NCBI GenBank assembly: GCA_949511925.1
Contig: CATEYX010000195.1
Location: forward strand, 1-17,942
Source of the DNA: Cryomorphaceae bacterium
GTDB lineage: Bacteria; Bacteroidota; Bacteroidia; Flavobacteriales; BACL11
Direction of reading: 5' to 3'
Length of the DNA: 17,942 nucleotides
The stretch's first letter is position 1. Every line of letters starts with the position of its first letter. The notes under the pieces were generated by a model. That model did not search any database and was not told the origin of the DNA. It saw nothing but the letters and a program-made list of their open reading frames with translations. Below, in pieces: positions 6,814-14,793 of this stretch. Made by a program: the position numbers and the translations under genes.

Positions 6814-7790
6814 GTTTTCCAAAAACAAGATTAAGAAGACTAAGATATAATCCTATATTAAGGAATTTAGTAAGTGAAACTTCTGTTTCAGTAAATGATT
6901 TAATTTATCCCATATTTGTATGTGAAGGAGAAAATATAAAGAAAGAAATTTCATCTATGCCAGGACAATTTCAACTTTCGATTGACAATGCAGTGGAACT
7001 TTGTAAAACAGCAGTGATTAAGGGAGTAAAAAGTATTCTATTATTTGGAATTCCGGCAGAAAAAGACGAACACGGACATTTAGCATGCTCAGATAGTAGC
7101 ATAGTACAAAGAGCAATAAAATCCATTAAAAAAGAGTGTGAAAATATCTTACTAATTGCTGACATATGTAACTGTGAATATACTACGCACGGACATTGCG
7201 GTACAATAATTGATGGAGATGTAGATAATGATTCCACTCTAGAAACCTTAGCAGCACAATCGGTTTCATTAGCAAAAGCTGGAGCGGATATTATTGCACC
7301 GTCTGACATGATGGATGGTAGAGTCGGAATAATCAGAACAGCATTAGATAATGCGGGTTTTGAAAAGATTCCAATTTTATCTTATGCAGTAAAATATTCA
7401 TCTGCATTTTATGGTCCTTTTCGTGATGCAGCAGATAGCTCACCAACCTTTGGAGATAGAAAAACTTATCAGATGAATCCTGCTAATACTAATGAAGCAA
7501 TCCGTGAAGCAGAACAAGATGTCTTTGAGGGAGCAGATATGTTAATGGTAAAGCCTGCACTAAGTTATTTGGATGTTATTTCTAAAGTAAAACAGAATTT
7601 TGATTTGCCATTAGTTGCCTATAATGTAAGTGGTGAATATGCTATGGTAAAAGCTGCAGCAACTAATAATTGGATAGATGAACAAAAAATAATTATGGAA
7701 ATTATGACTTCTATAAAAAGAGCTGGAGCTGATATTATTATTACTTATCATGCACTAGAAGTTGCAGATATTTTAAATAAAAACAAATGA
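6810..7790 (+). CDS. hemB: porphobilinogen synthase (delta-aminolevulinic acid dehydratase), zinc type
   Basis: HemB condenses two 5-aminolevulinates into porphobilinogen. The 326 residues carry both Schiff-base lysines: Lys195 in SYAVKYSSAFYGPFRDA and Lys248 in MLMVKPALSYLD. The metal loop ADICNCEYTTHGHCG supplies Cys120, Cys122 and Cys130, so this is the zinc-dependent type rather than the Mg-only type with Asp/Ala replacements. LLFGIPAEKDEHG, APSDMMDGRVG and YNVSGEYAMVKAA are further signatures. It overlaps hemD and hemL by ATGA junctions. In pathway order HemB acts before HemC, so the gene is displaced relative to biochemical order, as is hemL. Confidence 0.97.
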   Translation: MSFPKTRLRRLRYNPILRNLVSETSVSVNDLIYPIFVCEGENIKKEISSMPGQFQLSIDNAVELCKTAVIKGVKSILLFGIPAEKDEHGHLACSDSSIVQRAIKSIKKECENILLIADICNCEYTTHGHCGTIIDGDVDNDSTLETLAAQSVSLAKAGADIIAPSDMMDGRVGIIRTALDNAGFEKIPILSYAVKYSSAFYGPFRDAADSSPTFGDRKTYQMNPANTNEAIREAEQDVFEGADMLMVKPALSYLDVISKVKQNFDLPLVAYNVSGEYAMVKAAATNNWIDEQKIIMEIMTSIKRAGADIIITYHALEVADILNKNK

Positions 7791-9076
7791 ATCTAAAAAA
7801 ATCTAAAACAGCATTTAAGGATGCTGAAAAAGTAATTCCTGGAGGAGTAAATTCACCTGTACGCGCTTTTAAAAGTGTGAAGTGCAGTCCTATTTTTATA
7901 TCCAAAGCCAAAGGAAGTAAAATAACTGATATTGATGGTAACACATACATAGATTTCGTTTCTTCCTGGGGTCCAATGATATTAGGACATGCCCATGATG
8001 ATATTTTGCAGGCTATTAACGAAACTGCTGCTAAAGGAACAAGCTATGGTGCTCCAACTATTTTGGAAACCTTAATGGCTAAAAAAATAATTTCCATGAT
8101 TCCTTCTATTGAAAAAGTAAGGATGGTTAATTCTGGAACTGAGGCCACAATGAGTGCCATTAGACTTGCACGTGGATACACTAAGAAGGAGTATATAATT
8201 AAGTTCTCAGGAAATTATCATGGTCATGGAGATAGTTTCCTAATTAAAGCTGGCTCAGGAGCTATGACTCTTGGCCTACCTGATAGTCCAGGAGTAACTA
8301 AAAACACAGCTAAGGACACATTAATAGCTAATTATAATAACCTGGAATCGGTGGAAAGCTTATTGATTGATCATTCCAATAAGGTATCTGCAATTATTGT
8401 AGAGCCTGTAGCTGGAAATATGGGGCTAGTATTACCAAATAAGGATTTTTTACAAGGTCTTAGAGAACTTTCTGATAAATATAACTGTTTGTTAATTTTT
8501 GATGAAGTTATGACAGGCTTTAGATTAGCTCGCGCAGGGGCTCAAGAATATTATAATGTTAAACCAGACATTACCACCTTAGGTAAAATTATAGGAGGCG
8601 GACTTCCGGTTGGAGCTTATGGTGGCAGTAAAGAAATAATGGATTTCTTAGCTCCCAATGGTCCAGTTTATCAAGCAGGAACTCTCTCTGGAAATCCTCT
8701 TGCAATGTCAGCAGGACTAACAGTTTTAAACAAATTAGATACTGATTTTTACGAAAAGCTTGAAATTATTTCAAAATCTATCCATCAAGGCTTGTTAGAA
8801 AATATAAAAGCTACTAACACAAAAGCAGTAATAAATAGAAATGGTTCTATGCTAACACTATTTTTTACAGATAAAAAAGAAATAAATAACTATGAAGATG
8901 CAATTTGTTGCGATAAGGAAAAATTTGCTGATTACTTTCAACTAATGCTTGAACAAGGTATCTATTTACCTCCCTCCCCTTATGAGTGCTTGTTTTTTTC
9001 TTCTGCACTTGATAAGAACGATATAGATAAATTTATAAACGCTAATAAAATAGCTCTAGAAAAACTTAATACATGA
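7787..9076 (+). CDS. hemL: glutamate-1-semialdehyde 2,1-aminomutase
   Basis: HemL is a PLP enzyme that isomerises glutamate-1-semialdehyde, the HemA product, to 5-aminolevulinate. The 429 residues show VIPGGVNSPVRAFKSV at 17-31, VNSGTEATMSAIRLARG, the substrate-gating NYHGHGDSFLIKAGSG and EPVAGNMG. LLIFDEVMTGFRLA carries the PLP-binding Asp. TLGKIIGGGLPVGAYGG contains the PLP lysine Lys267. Class III aminotransferases of other function lack the GGVNSPVR opening, so the assignment is firm. Having hemL and hemA in one transcript fits the tight hand-over of the unstable semialdehyde between the two enzymes. It is joined to hemB and hemE by ATGA overlaps. Confidence 0.97.
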   Translation: MNLKKSKTAFKDAEKVIPGGVNSPVRAFKSVKCSPIFISKAKGSKITDIDGNTYIDFVSSWGPMILGHAHDDILQAINETAAKGTSYGAPTILETLMAKKIISMIPSIEKVRMVNSGTEATMSAIRLARGYTKKEYIIKFSGNYHGHGDSFLIKAGSGAMTLGLPDSPGVTKNTAKDTLIANYNNLESVESLLIDHSNKVSAIIVEPVAGNMGLVLPNKDFLQGLRELSDKYNCLLIFDEVMTGFRLARAGAQEYYNVKPDITTLGKIIGGGLPVGAYGGSKEIMDFLAPNGPVYQAGTLSGNPLAMSAGLTVLNKLDTDFYEKLEIISKSIHQGLLENIKATNTKAVINRNGSMLTLFFTDKKEINNYEDAICCDKEKFADYFQLMLEQGIYLPPSPYECLFFSSALDKNDIDKFINANKIALEKLNT

Positions 9077-10101
9077 ATTCGATTTTCTTAGATACATTAA
9101 ATAAAAAAGATACACATAGACCTCCAGTTTGGTTTATGAGACAAGCAGGTAGAATTTTACCTTCCTATCAAGCATTAAAGAAAATGCATTCTTTTTCAGA
9201 TTTAATGAATAATCCAGAACTAGCAGCAAAGGTTACTTTATTGCCAATTAATGATTTGGGAGTAGATGCGGCTATTTTGTTTTCAGATATTCTGATTGTT
9301 CCTGAAGCACTTGGTATGGGTTTAGAGTTTACTGAAAAGGGACCAATTTTTTCGAAACCTTTAACGCAATTTGAAAAACCATCAGAACAGTTAATTGTGG
9401 ACAGAAGTAAACTCACACATGTTTATGATAATATTGATGAAATTATTAATATTCGTCCAGAAAACACTCCATTAATTGGTTTTTGCGGGGGACCATTAAC
9501 TACTTTCTGTTTTATGTTTAGAGGACATGCAAGAGACGTAACATTTAATGATGCCATTAAATTTATGTATTCTAATCCTTCAGAAAGCAAAAAGATAATT
9601 GATGCTCTTACGGAACTCTCCATTGAATACGCCTTAAAACAAGTGGAGCATGGAATAGAGTGTTTTCAGTTGTTTGAAACTTACGGAGGGTTAATTCCTG
9701 AGAAAATGTATATCGAATTGATGCTTCCTGCTTCCAAACGAATTCTTAATGCAGTAAGAGATAAAGGGATACCAACGATTTATTTTCCAAAGAATTTTAG
9801 TGGAGGCTTAAAACATATAAATAAAGACATTTGTGATTTTGTAAGTATCGATTGGCAAACTCCTATTGAAACGGCAAGAGCTTTAGTAGACAAATCAGTA
9901 GGACTACAAGGAAATATAGATCCAAGATTACTGTATGCAGATGAGAGTGTAATTGAAAAACACTTACAAGGGATGATTCCTTTTGGTAGAGATAATCAAG
10001 ATTGGATTTTCAATTTAGGGCACGGATTTTTACCAGATATTAAAATGGAAAAAGCAAAATTTGTAGTGGATTGGATTAAAGAAACAAACTGGAACAGGTA
10101 A
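9073..10101 (+). CDS. hemE: uroporphyrinogen decarboxylase
   Basis: HemE removes four acetate carboxyls from uroporphyrinogen III to give coproporphyrinogen III. Family marks in the 342 residues are RPPVWFMRQAGRILPSY with Arg23 and Arg27, ILFSDILIVPEALGMGLEF with the catalytic Asp72, QLFETYGG, LQGNIDPRLLYA, and the C-terminal NLGHGFLPD with its His. The central GFCGGPLTTFCFMFRGHARD (136-155) is unusual: the family commonly reads closer to GAPWTLxxYMVEG. The active-site Tyr therefore appears as Phe147, and the following Glu as Arg150. Overall length and the other motifs are normal, and it lies in a complete hem operon, so I expect an active HemE. It has an ATGA overlap with hemL and a 2-nt gap to hemN. 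Confidence 0.95.
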   Translation: MNSIFLDTLNKKDTHRPPVWFMRQAGRILPSYQALKKMHSFSDLMNNPELAAKVTLLPINDLGVDAAILFSDILIVPEALGMGLEFTEKGPIFSKPLTQFEKPSEQLIVDRSKLTHVYDNIDEIINIRPENTPLIGFCGGPLTTFCFMFRGHARDVTFNDAIKFMYSNPSESKKIIDALTELSIEYALKQVEHGIECFQLFETYGGLIPEKMYIELMLPASKRILNAVRDKGIPTIYFPKNFSGGLKHINKDICDFVSIDWQTPIETARALVDKSVGLQGNIDPRLLYADESVIEKHLQGMIPFGRDNQDWIFNLGHGFLPDIKMEKAKFVVDWIKETNWNR

Positions 10102-10103
10102 AA

Positions 10104-11480
10104 ATGAAAATAGACGATAAATTCTTAAAAAAATACAATAAGTCAGGGCCAAGATATACTTCTTATCCTCCTGCAACTTTCTTTACTCCTGAGTATAAAA
10201 ATGAGGATTTGAAGAATTCTGTTATTGTATCAAATGATGAATATCCTCAGAATATTTCAGTCTATATTCACATACCATTTTGTCCTCAGTTATGTCATTT
10301 TTGTGGATGTACTACCGAAACTGGTTTTACTAAACCTTTCTTGAATAGATATGTAGATGCAATTATAAAGGAGATACAATTTGTTGCAAAGGAAATTGAT
10401 CCAAATCGAAAGTTAACCCAAGTACATTGGGGAGGTGGTACCCCTAATGCAATCGCTTATAATCATATTGAAAAGATTACAAATGCGATAAAAGATAATT
10501 TTACTTTTAGAGACGATTATGAAATGGCTATTGAGTGTAGTCCTGCTTATTTTGAATTTAAACATATTGAATTATTAAAAGAATTTGGTTTCAATAGAAT
10601 CTCTTTAGGTATACAGGATTTTAGGCAGGATGTATTGGACGCTATCAATCGAAAAGGTCCAAAGTTGCCAATAGGAGAAATTATTAATAAAATAAAAAAA
10701 GAAGGATTTACAGGAACGAATATTGATTTAGTCTATGGTTTACCATTGCAAACTGTGGAGAGTTTTAACAATACAATTGATAAGGCTATTGCTTTAGATA
10801 CTGATAGAATTGTTACCTTCTCATACGCACATGTTCCTTCTGTTATTGAAAGGCAAAAAGTGTTGGAAGAAATTGGTTTTCCATCAGCAGAGGATAAAGC
10901 ACAGATGTACCAAAATGCATACAATAAATTTACTGATGCAGGCTATGTTGCGATAGGAATGGATCATTTTGCAAAACCACATGATGAGTTTGCAATTGCT
11001 TTAAAAAACAAGGATTTACATAGGAATTTTCAAGGTTATTGCACAAGGGCAACCACTGGGCAAGTATTTGGATTTGGAGCCTCTTCAATTTCACAATTGC
11101 ATTCAGCTTATAGTCAGAATGAGAAAAATGCAGCACGCTATATTAATCTTATTGAAAAGGACAGCTTAGCGGTTATAAGAGGCTATCAAATGACAGAAAG
11201 AGATAAGGTTGTCAGGCAGATGATAAATGAGGTCATGTGCAACTATTATGTAGATGTAAATATAGTGGCGAAAGATTTTGGAATTACAACTGCTCAAGTG
11301 TATGATGCAGTGGAATTTTCTATGGAAAAATTTAATGAATTCATTAAGGACGGGCTGATGGAGATAACTGGAAATGAGATTAAAGTAAATGAAATGGGTA
11401 GATTGGTTATCCGAAATATTGCTATGAAATTTGACCCATTATTAACTAAAGGAGTTGGCAGTTATTCAAAAACAATTTAA
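10104..11480 (+). CDS. hemN: oxygen-independent coproporphyrinogen III dehydrogenase (radical SAM)
   Basis: HemN decarboxylates two propionates of coproporphyrinogen III to vinyl groups using S-adenosylmethionine radicals, without O2. Among 458 residues the cluster motif is CPQLCHFCGC: Cys60, Cys64 and Cys67 bind the 4Fe-4S cluster, and Cys69 is the extra Cys typical of true HemN and missing from the heme chaperone HemW. The family opening YNKSGPRYTSYPPATFF, HWGGGTPNA, ECSPAYFEFKHIELLKEFGFNRISLGIQDF and NIDLVYGLPLQT are all present. The C-terminal HemN domain extends to the end. The gene follows hemE by 2 nt and precedes hemH by 2 nt. No HemF is encoded in this window, so this is the coproporphyrinogen oxidase of the operon. 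Confidence 0.96.
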   Translation: MKIDDKFLKKYNKSGPRYTSYPPATFFTPEYKNEDLKNSVIVSNDEYPQNISVYIHIPFCPQLCHFCGCTTETGFTKPFLNRYVDAIIKEIQFVAKEIDPNRKLTQVHWGGGTPNAIAYNHIEKITNAIKDNFTFRDDYEMAIECSPAYFEFKHIELLKEFGFNRISLGIQDFRQDVLDAINRKGPKLPIGEIINKIKKEGFTGTNIDLVYGLPLQTVESFNNTIDKAIALDTDRIVTFSYAHVPSVIERQKVLEEIGFPSAEDKAQMYQNAYNKFTDAGYVAIGMDHFAKPHDEFAIALKNKDLHRNFQGYCTRATTGQVFGFGASSISQLHSAYSQNEKNAARYINLIEKDSLAVIRGYQMTERDKVVRQMINEVMCNYYVDVNIVAKDFGITTAQVYDAVEFSMEKFNEFIKDGLMEITGNEIKVNEMGRLVIRNIAMKFDPLLTKGVGSYSKTI

Positions 11481-11482
11481 TT

Positions 11483-12487
11483 ATGAAAGGACTATTAATG
11501 GTGAACTTAGGTTCTCCTGACAGTACAAACGTTAAAGATGTAAAAAAGTATCTTGATGAATTCCTGATGGACAAGAGAGTTATTGGTAAGAGTTATTTAT
11601 TTAGATTTTTATTAGTAAAAGGGATTATTTTAAATTTTAGACCTAAGAAATCAGCTGCTGCGTATAAAAAGATTTGGTGGAAAGAAGGATCCCCTCTAAT
11701 TGTATTATCTCAGCGACTCTTTGATAAGGTTAAGGAATTAATTACCATACCTTCAGCTCTAGCAATGCGCTATGGCTCCATGTCTATTTATAATGGAATT
11801 CATGAATTAGATAAGAAAGGAGTTGATGAGATTATCGTTCTGCCTTTATATCCTCATTATGCTATGTCTTCATATGAGTCAGTAGTTGTTAAAGTTGAAG
11901 AGGAAATTTCAAAAAATTTCAGTCACATCAAAACTAAAGTTATTCCTGCATTTTATAATGATCCTTTGTATCTTAAAGCAATGATTAACAATATTAAATC
12001 GCACTTGAAAGATATAGATTATGATTATTTGCTTTTTTCATATCATGGACTACCAGAGAGTCATTTAAGAATTTCGGACCCTACTAATTTTCACTGTCAA
12101 GGAAACTCATGCTGTGAAAAAGGTTCTGTAGCTCATAATACTTGCTACAAACATCAAGTATTTGAAACCACAAAGTCAATTGCTCAAGCTTTAAACTTAA
12201 AAAAGGGTTCATATAGTAATGCTTTTCAATCTAGATTAGCTAATGAGCCATGGCTAAAACCTTATACAGATTCAGAGCTTAAAAGGTTAGCAAATGAAGG
12301 TTTTAAAAAGATGGTTGTGATTACCCCTGCTTTTGTTACTGACTGTCTTGAAACACTTGAAGAAATTGCAATGGAAGCTAAAGAAGAGTTTATAGAAGCT
12401 GGAGGAGAAACATTTAATTATATCCCATGTCTTAATGATAATGATGAATGGGCAGATGTAATAAGTAAGTGGTCTGAAAAATACTAA
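11483..12487 (+). CDS. hemH: ferrochelatase (protoporphyrin type)
   Basis: HemH inserts Fe(2+) into protoporphyrin IX, the last step to protoheme. The 334 residues include MVNLGSPDST, LPLYPHYAMSSYESV and the metal-site His188 in SYHGLPESH. ITPAFVTDCLETLEEI has the conserved Glu290. An inserted segment after the catalytic His carries Cys205, Cys210, Cys211 and Cys221 (HCQGNSCCEKG, then NTCY). Cys288 and Cys316 lie nearer the C-terminus. Cys-rich segments here can bind a 2Fe-2S cluster in some bacterial ferrochelatases; whether they do so in this protein is inference. The stop overlaps the hemJ ATG (TAATG). The nearby iron importer set could supply its metal. Confidence 0.96.
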   Translation: MKGLLMVNLGSPDSTNVKDVKKYLDEFLMDKRVIGKSYLFRFLLVKGIILNFRPKKSAAAYKKIWWKEGSPLIVLSQRLFDKVKELITIPSALAMRYGSMSIYNGIHELDKKGVDEIIVLPLYPHYAMSSYESVVVKVEEEISKNFSHIKTKVIPAFYNDPLYLKAMINNIKSHLKDIDYDYLLFSYHGLPESHLRISDPTNFHCQGNSCCEKGSVAHNTCYKHQVFETTKSIAQALNLKKGSYSNAFQSRLANEPWLKPYTDSELKRLANEGFKKMVVITPAFVTDCLETLEEIAMEAKEEFIEAGGETFNYIPCLNDNDEWADVISKWSEKY

Positions 12488-13020
12488 TGAGTTATTTATA
12501 TTTTAAATCTCTGCACCTTATTTTTATGGTTTGCTGGTTTGCAGGGCTATTTTATGTAGTACGTTTATTTATTTACCACAAGGAAGCCCAAACAAAAGAA
12601 GAAAATGTAAAAGAAATTCTACAACCTCAATATACTTTAATGAGTAAACGATTACTAAGTATTATTACTTGGCCATCAGCATTTTTAACAACCTTTTTTG
12701 GAGTTAGTATGTTAATAGATAACCCAACATACTTGCAACAAAATTGGATGCATATAAAACTTTCTTTCATATTACTGTTATGGCTGTATACTTATAGCTG
12801 TCAGATAATTCTTAATCAAATAAAAATTGGTCAAATTAAGATTAGTGAAATAAAATTAAGAATATGGAATGAGGTAGCTACTTTGATAATGTTTGCCATC
12901 ATTTTTATGGCAGTATTGAGAAATAGCATCTCATGGATCTACGCTACATTCTCTTTAGTTGGACTGGCAGTATTACTAATGATTTCAATAAAGCTGTACA
13001 AGAAATATAAAACTAAATAA
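12487..13020 (+). CDS. hemJ: HemJ-type protoporphyrinogen IX oxidase
   Basis: HemJ oxidises protoporphyrinogen IX to protoporphyrin IX at the inner membrane, replacing HemG or HemY. The 177-residue protein has four or five membrane helices. It starts with the family opening YFKSLHLIFMVCWFAGLFYVVRLFIYH, which contains the conserved His10. WMHIKLSFILLLW (with Lys91) and LRIWNEVATLIM (the RxxNE element) are the other UPF0093 signatures. It is the last gene of the operon and overlaps hemH by one base. Its presence closes the only gap left by HemN and HemH, so the operon covers the complete protoporphyrin-dependent route. It converges with the CIA30 gene over only 18 nt. Confidence 0.93.
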   Translation: MSYLYFKSLHLIFMVCWFAGLFYVVRLFIYHKEAQTKEENVKEILQPQYTLMSKRLLSIITWPSAFLTTFFGVSMLIDNPTYLQQNWMHIKLSFILLLWLYTYSCQIILNQIKIGQIKISEIKLRIWNEVATLIMFAIIFMAVLRNSISWIYATFSLVGLAVLLMISIKLYKKYKTK

Positions 13021-13038
13021 GACCAAACTTACAAAGTT

Positions 13039-13596
13039 CTAATCTAAAATGATGTTATCGATTAGAAGCTTGAAATTTTCATCTTTTTTATTTCCAAATA
13101 GAAATGTAATCTGTTCAAAATAATCACTATTGAAATTTTTAATATCTAATTTTCTACCACGAAAAGAAGCATACATTTCTTTTATAGGTATAGTTACAGT
13201 TTCCCACTCCCCTGAAGTTTTAAATGAAATAATATATGAGTAATAATCATCTCTATTAGCTTTAATTCTAAACTGATAATCCTTTCCATCACCTTTTATT
13301 TTTATTTGAAAATGAGTATTATCCTTAACAAATATCTTCTTACAGTTAAACCTTAAAGAAGAAAAACCACCATTATTAGCTGTTGATATTCTACCTTCAA
13401 AAACTCCATTTCCATCATTTTCAATAATTAAATTACTTGATGATATGCCTCCCATAACATCATCATTAACAATTACCCAATTTTTTAAATCTGAGTTATT
13501 ATCAAAATTATAAATCATATTTTGAGACATAAGAGTATTCGTTTTAAAAATTAATAATATTAAAAAATAACTTGAAATAAATAATAGTTTTTTCAT
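13039..13596 (-). CDS. CIA30 family secreted protein
   Basis: This is a 185-residue protein with an N-terminal signal peptide (LLFISSYFLILLIF core, cleavage near SQ at 24-25) followed by one CIA30 domain. Diagnostic segments are WVIVNDDVMGGISSS at 40-54, GGFSSLR at 76-82, KGDGKDYQFR at 101-110 and the closing FKLLIDNIIL. The domain is named after mitochondrial complex I intermediate-associated protein 30 and resembles a carbohydrate-binding jelly-roll. Bacterial members are common and of unknown role. Export makes a direct role in complex I assembly unlikely here. It ends 18 nt from the end of hemJ, with no strong terminator between them. It stands as a single gene downstream of the iron importer set. 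Confidence 0.85.
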   Translation of the reverse strand: MKKLLFISSYFLILLIFKTNTLMSQNMIYNFDNNSDLKNWVIVNDDVMGGISSSNLIIENDGNGVFEGRISTANNGGFSSLRFNCKKIFVKDNTHFQIKIKGDGKDYQFRIKANRDDYYSYIISFKTSGEWETVTIPIKEMYASFRGRKLDIKNFNSDYFEQITFLFGNKKDENFKLLIDNIILD

Positions 13597-13833
13597 AACA
13601 CAAACTTACTTAAAAATCTATTAATATAAATCTAGTGTCTTTTTTTTCTAAAACTTTTTTGATCACTTCTTGCCATAAGTATTTTCATTCAATAATCTAA
13701 TACTTTTCCTGTTTCTAAAAAAATGAAGTTGATCACTTAATTAGCTTCAATAACACAATAAAAATAAATATATTGAAAGTGTTGTTAAAAATACATACGT
13801 GAATACTGATTAAATCCATTCATTTTTAATTAG
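13597..13833. other. intergenic region between the CIA30 gene and fbpC
   Basis: This 237-bp AT-rich gap lies downstream of fbpC and upstream of the CIA30 gene, both on the minus strand. At 13601-13608 the minus strand reads TAAGTTTG, a -7 match, but it ends only 4 nt before the CIA30 ATG, so use of it would give an almost leaderless mRNA. The decamer TTGATCACTT occurs at 13659-13668 and again at 13729-13738. I see no terminator hairpin for fbpC and no gene. Confidence 0.4.
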
Positions 13834-14793
13834 TTAAAAATAATTGTGGCAGTGAGGAGGAAAAAATATTAGATCTTCTTCTTCAAAGCTAACATAAATA
13901 ACTTCTTCTTTTTTAAAAGGCTTTAGGCTAAACACATTCCACGTTTCTCCATTATAGTCAGTTGTTATACTATACTCTTTTCCTTGAAAAAGAGATTTTT
14001 TAACTATTAAGGCTATTTTAGATTTTTCTTCGATTTTAATTTTTTCTGCCCTTATATAATAAGATTCTCCTTCTTTTTCATATTTATTAATACCTCCAAG
14101 TATCCTTGCACAATAGCAATTAGCTGGTTTACAATACATTTCAACAGGGTTGTCGTATTGCTGAAGCTTTCCAGCTTTAAAAACTAAAATTTTATCAGCA
14201 ATATTAAGAGAGTCTTTAATATCATGGGTTACTAAAATAGTTGTAGTTTTTGTAGCCTTAATTATTTGATATATTTCATCAATAATACTATGCTTTATCC
14301 CGGCGTCTAAACTGCTAAAAGGCTCGTCTAACAGTAGGAGATCAGGCTCTCTTATCAAAGCTCTAGCAATACAAGCTCTTTGCTGTTCTCCACCGGATAA
14401 CTCGTGCGGGTATCTTTTTATTAAACTATTTAAATTTGTTAAATCTAACATATAATCTAATTTCTTCAGGAATCTCTTATCTAAATTAAATACAATATTC
14501 TCTTTTAGAGTAAGGTGAGGAAACAGAGGATAATCCTGAAAAACAAAACCAATATTTCGTTTTTGAGGAGGTACAAAAATATCTTTATTGTTTAATACTT
14601 TTTCATTAAGCTCTATAGAGCCAGAATTTATTGATTCAAGACCAGCAATACATTTTAAAAATGTACTTTTTCCAACCCCACTTTCTCCAAGAAAAGAAAC
14701 AATCTCTCCTTTTTCTACAGAAAAATTTAAAGAAGATATTAGAGGTTGTTCTTTGTTATAGAACTTAACAAGATTATTTACTTTAAGATGCAT
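13834..14793 (-). CDS. fbpC: iron(III)-type ABC transporter ATP-binding protein
   Basis: This is the cytoplasmic ATPase that powers the adjacent permease. The 319 residues hold an ABC domain with Walker A GESGVGKST at 36-44, Q-loop Gln86 in VFQDYPLFPHLT, signature LSGGEQQR at 132-139, Walker B LLLLDEP at 152-158 and the switch His190. Residues from about 240 form a C-terminal TOBE-like regulatory extension (YYIRAEKIKIEEKS), as in FbpC/PotA-type importers. The gene overlaps the permease gene by 11 nt. ABC domains alone do not tell iron from other anions or polyamines; the iron assignment rests on the neighbouring binding protein and permease. Confidence 0.85.
   Translation of the reverse strand: MHLKVNNLVKFYNKEQPLISSLNFSVEKGEIVSFLGESGVGKSTFLKCIAGLESINSGSIELNEKVLNNKDIFVPPQKRNIGFVFQDYPLFPHLTLKENIVFNLDKRFLKKLDYMLDLTNLNSLIKRYPHELSGGEQQRACIARALIREPDLLLLDEPFSSLDAGIKHSIIDEIYQIIKATKTTTILVTHDIKDSLNIADKILVFKAGKLQQYDNPVEMYCKPANCYCARILGGINKYEKEGESYYIRAEKIKIEEKSKIALIVKKSLFQGKEYSITTDYNGETWNVFSLKPFKKEEVIYVSFEEEDLIFFPPHCHNYF

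Noticed and set aside
6971..7309. 112-residue minus-strand ORF inside hemB
   Set aside because: hemB is unambiguous across this stretch, and the antisense frame is Ser-rich with no recognisable family.
10104..11480. HemW (heme chaperone) instead of HemN
   Set aside because: The fourth cysteine after CxxxCxxC (Cys69) and the YNKSGPRYTSYPP opening are HemN features that HemW lacks, and the gene lies in the hem operon.
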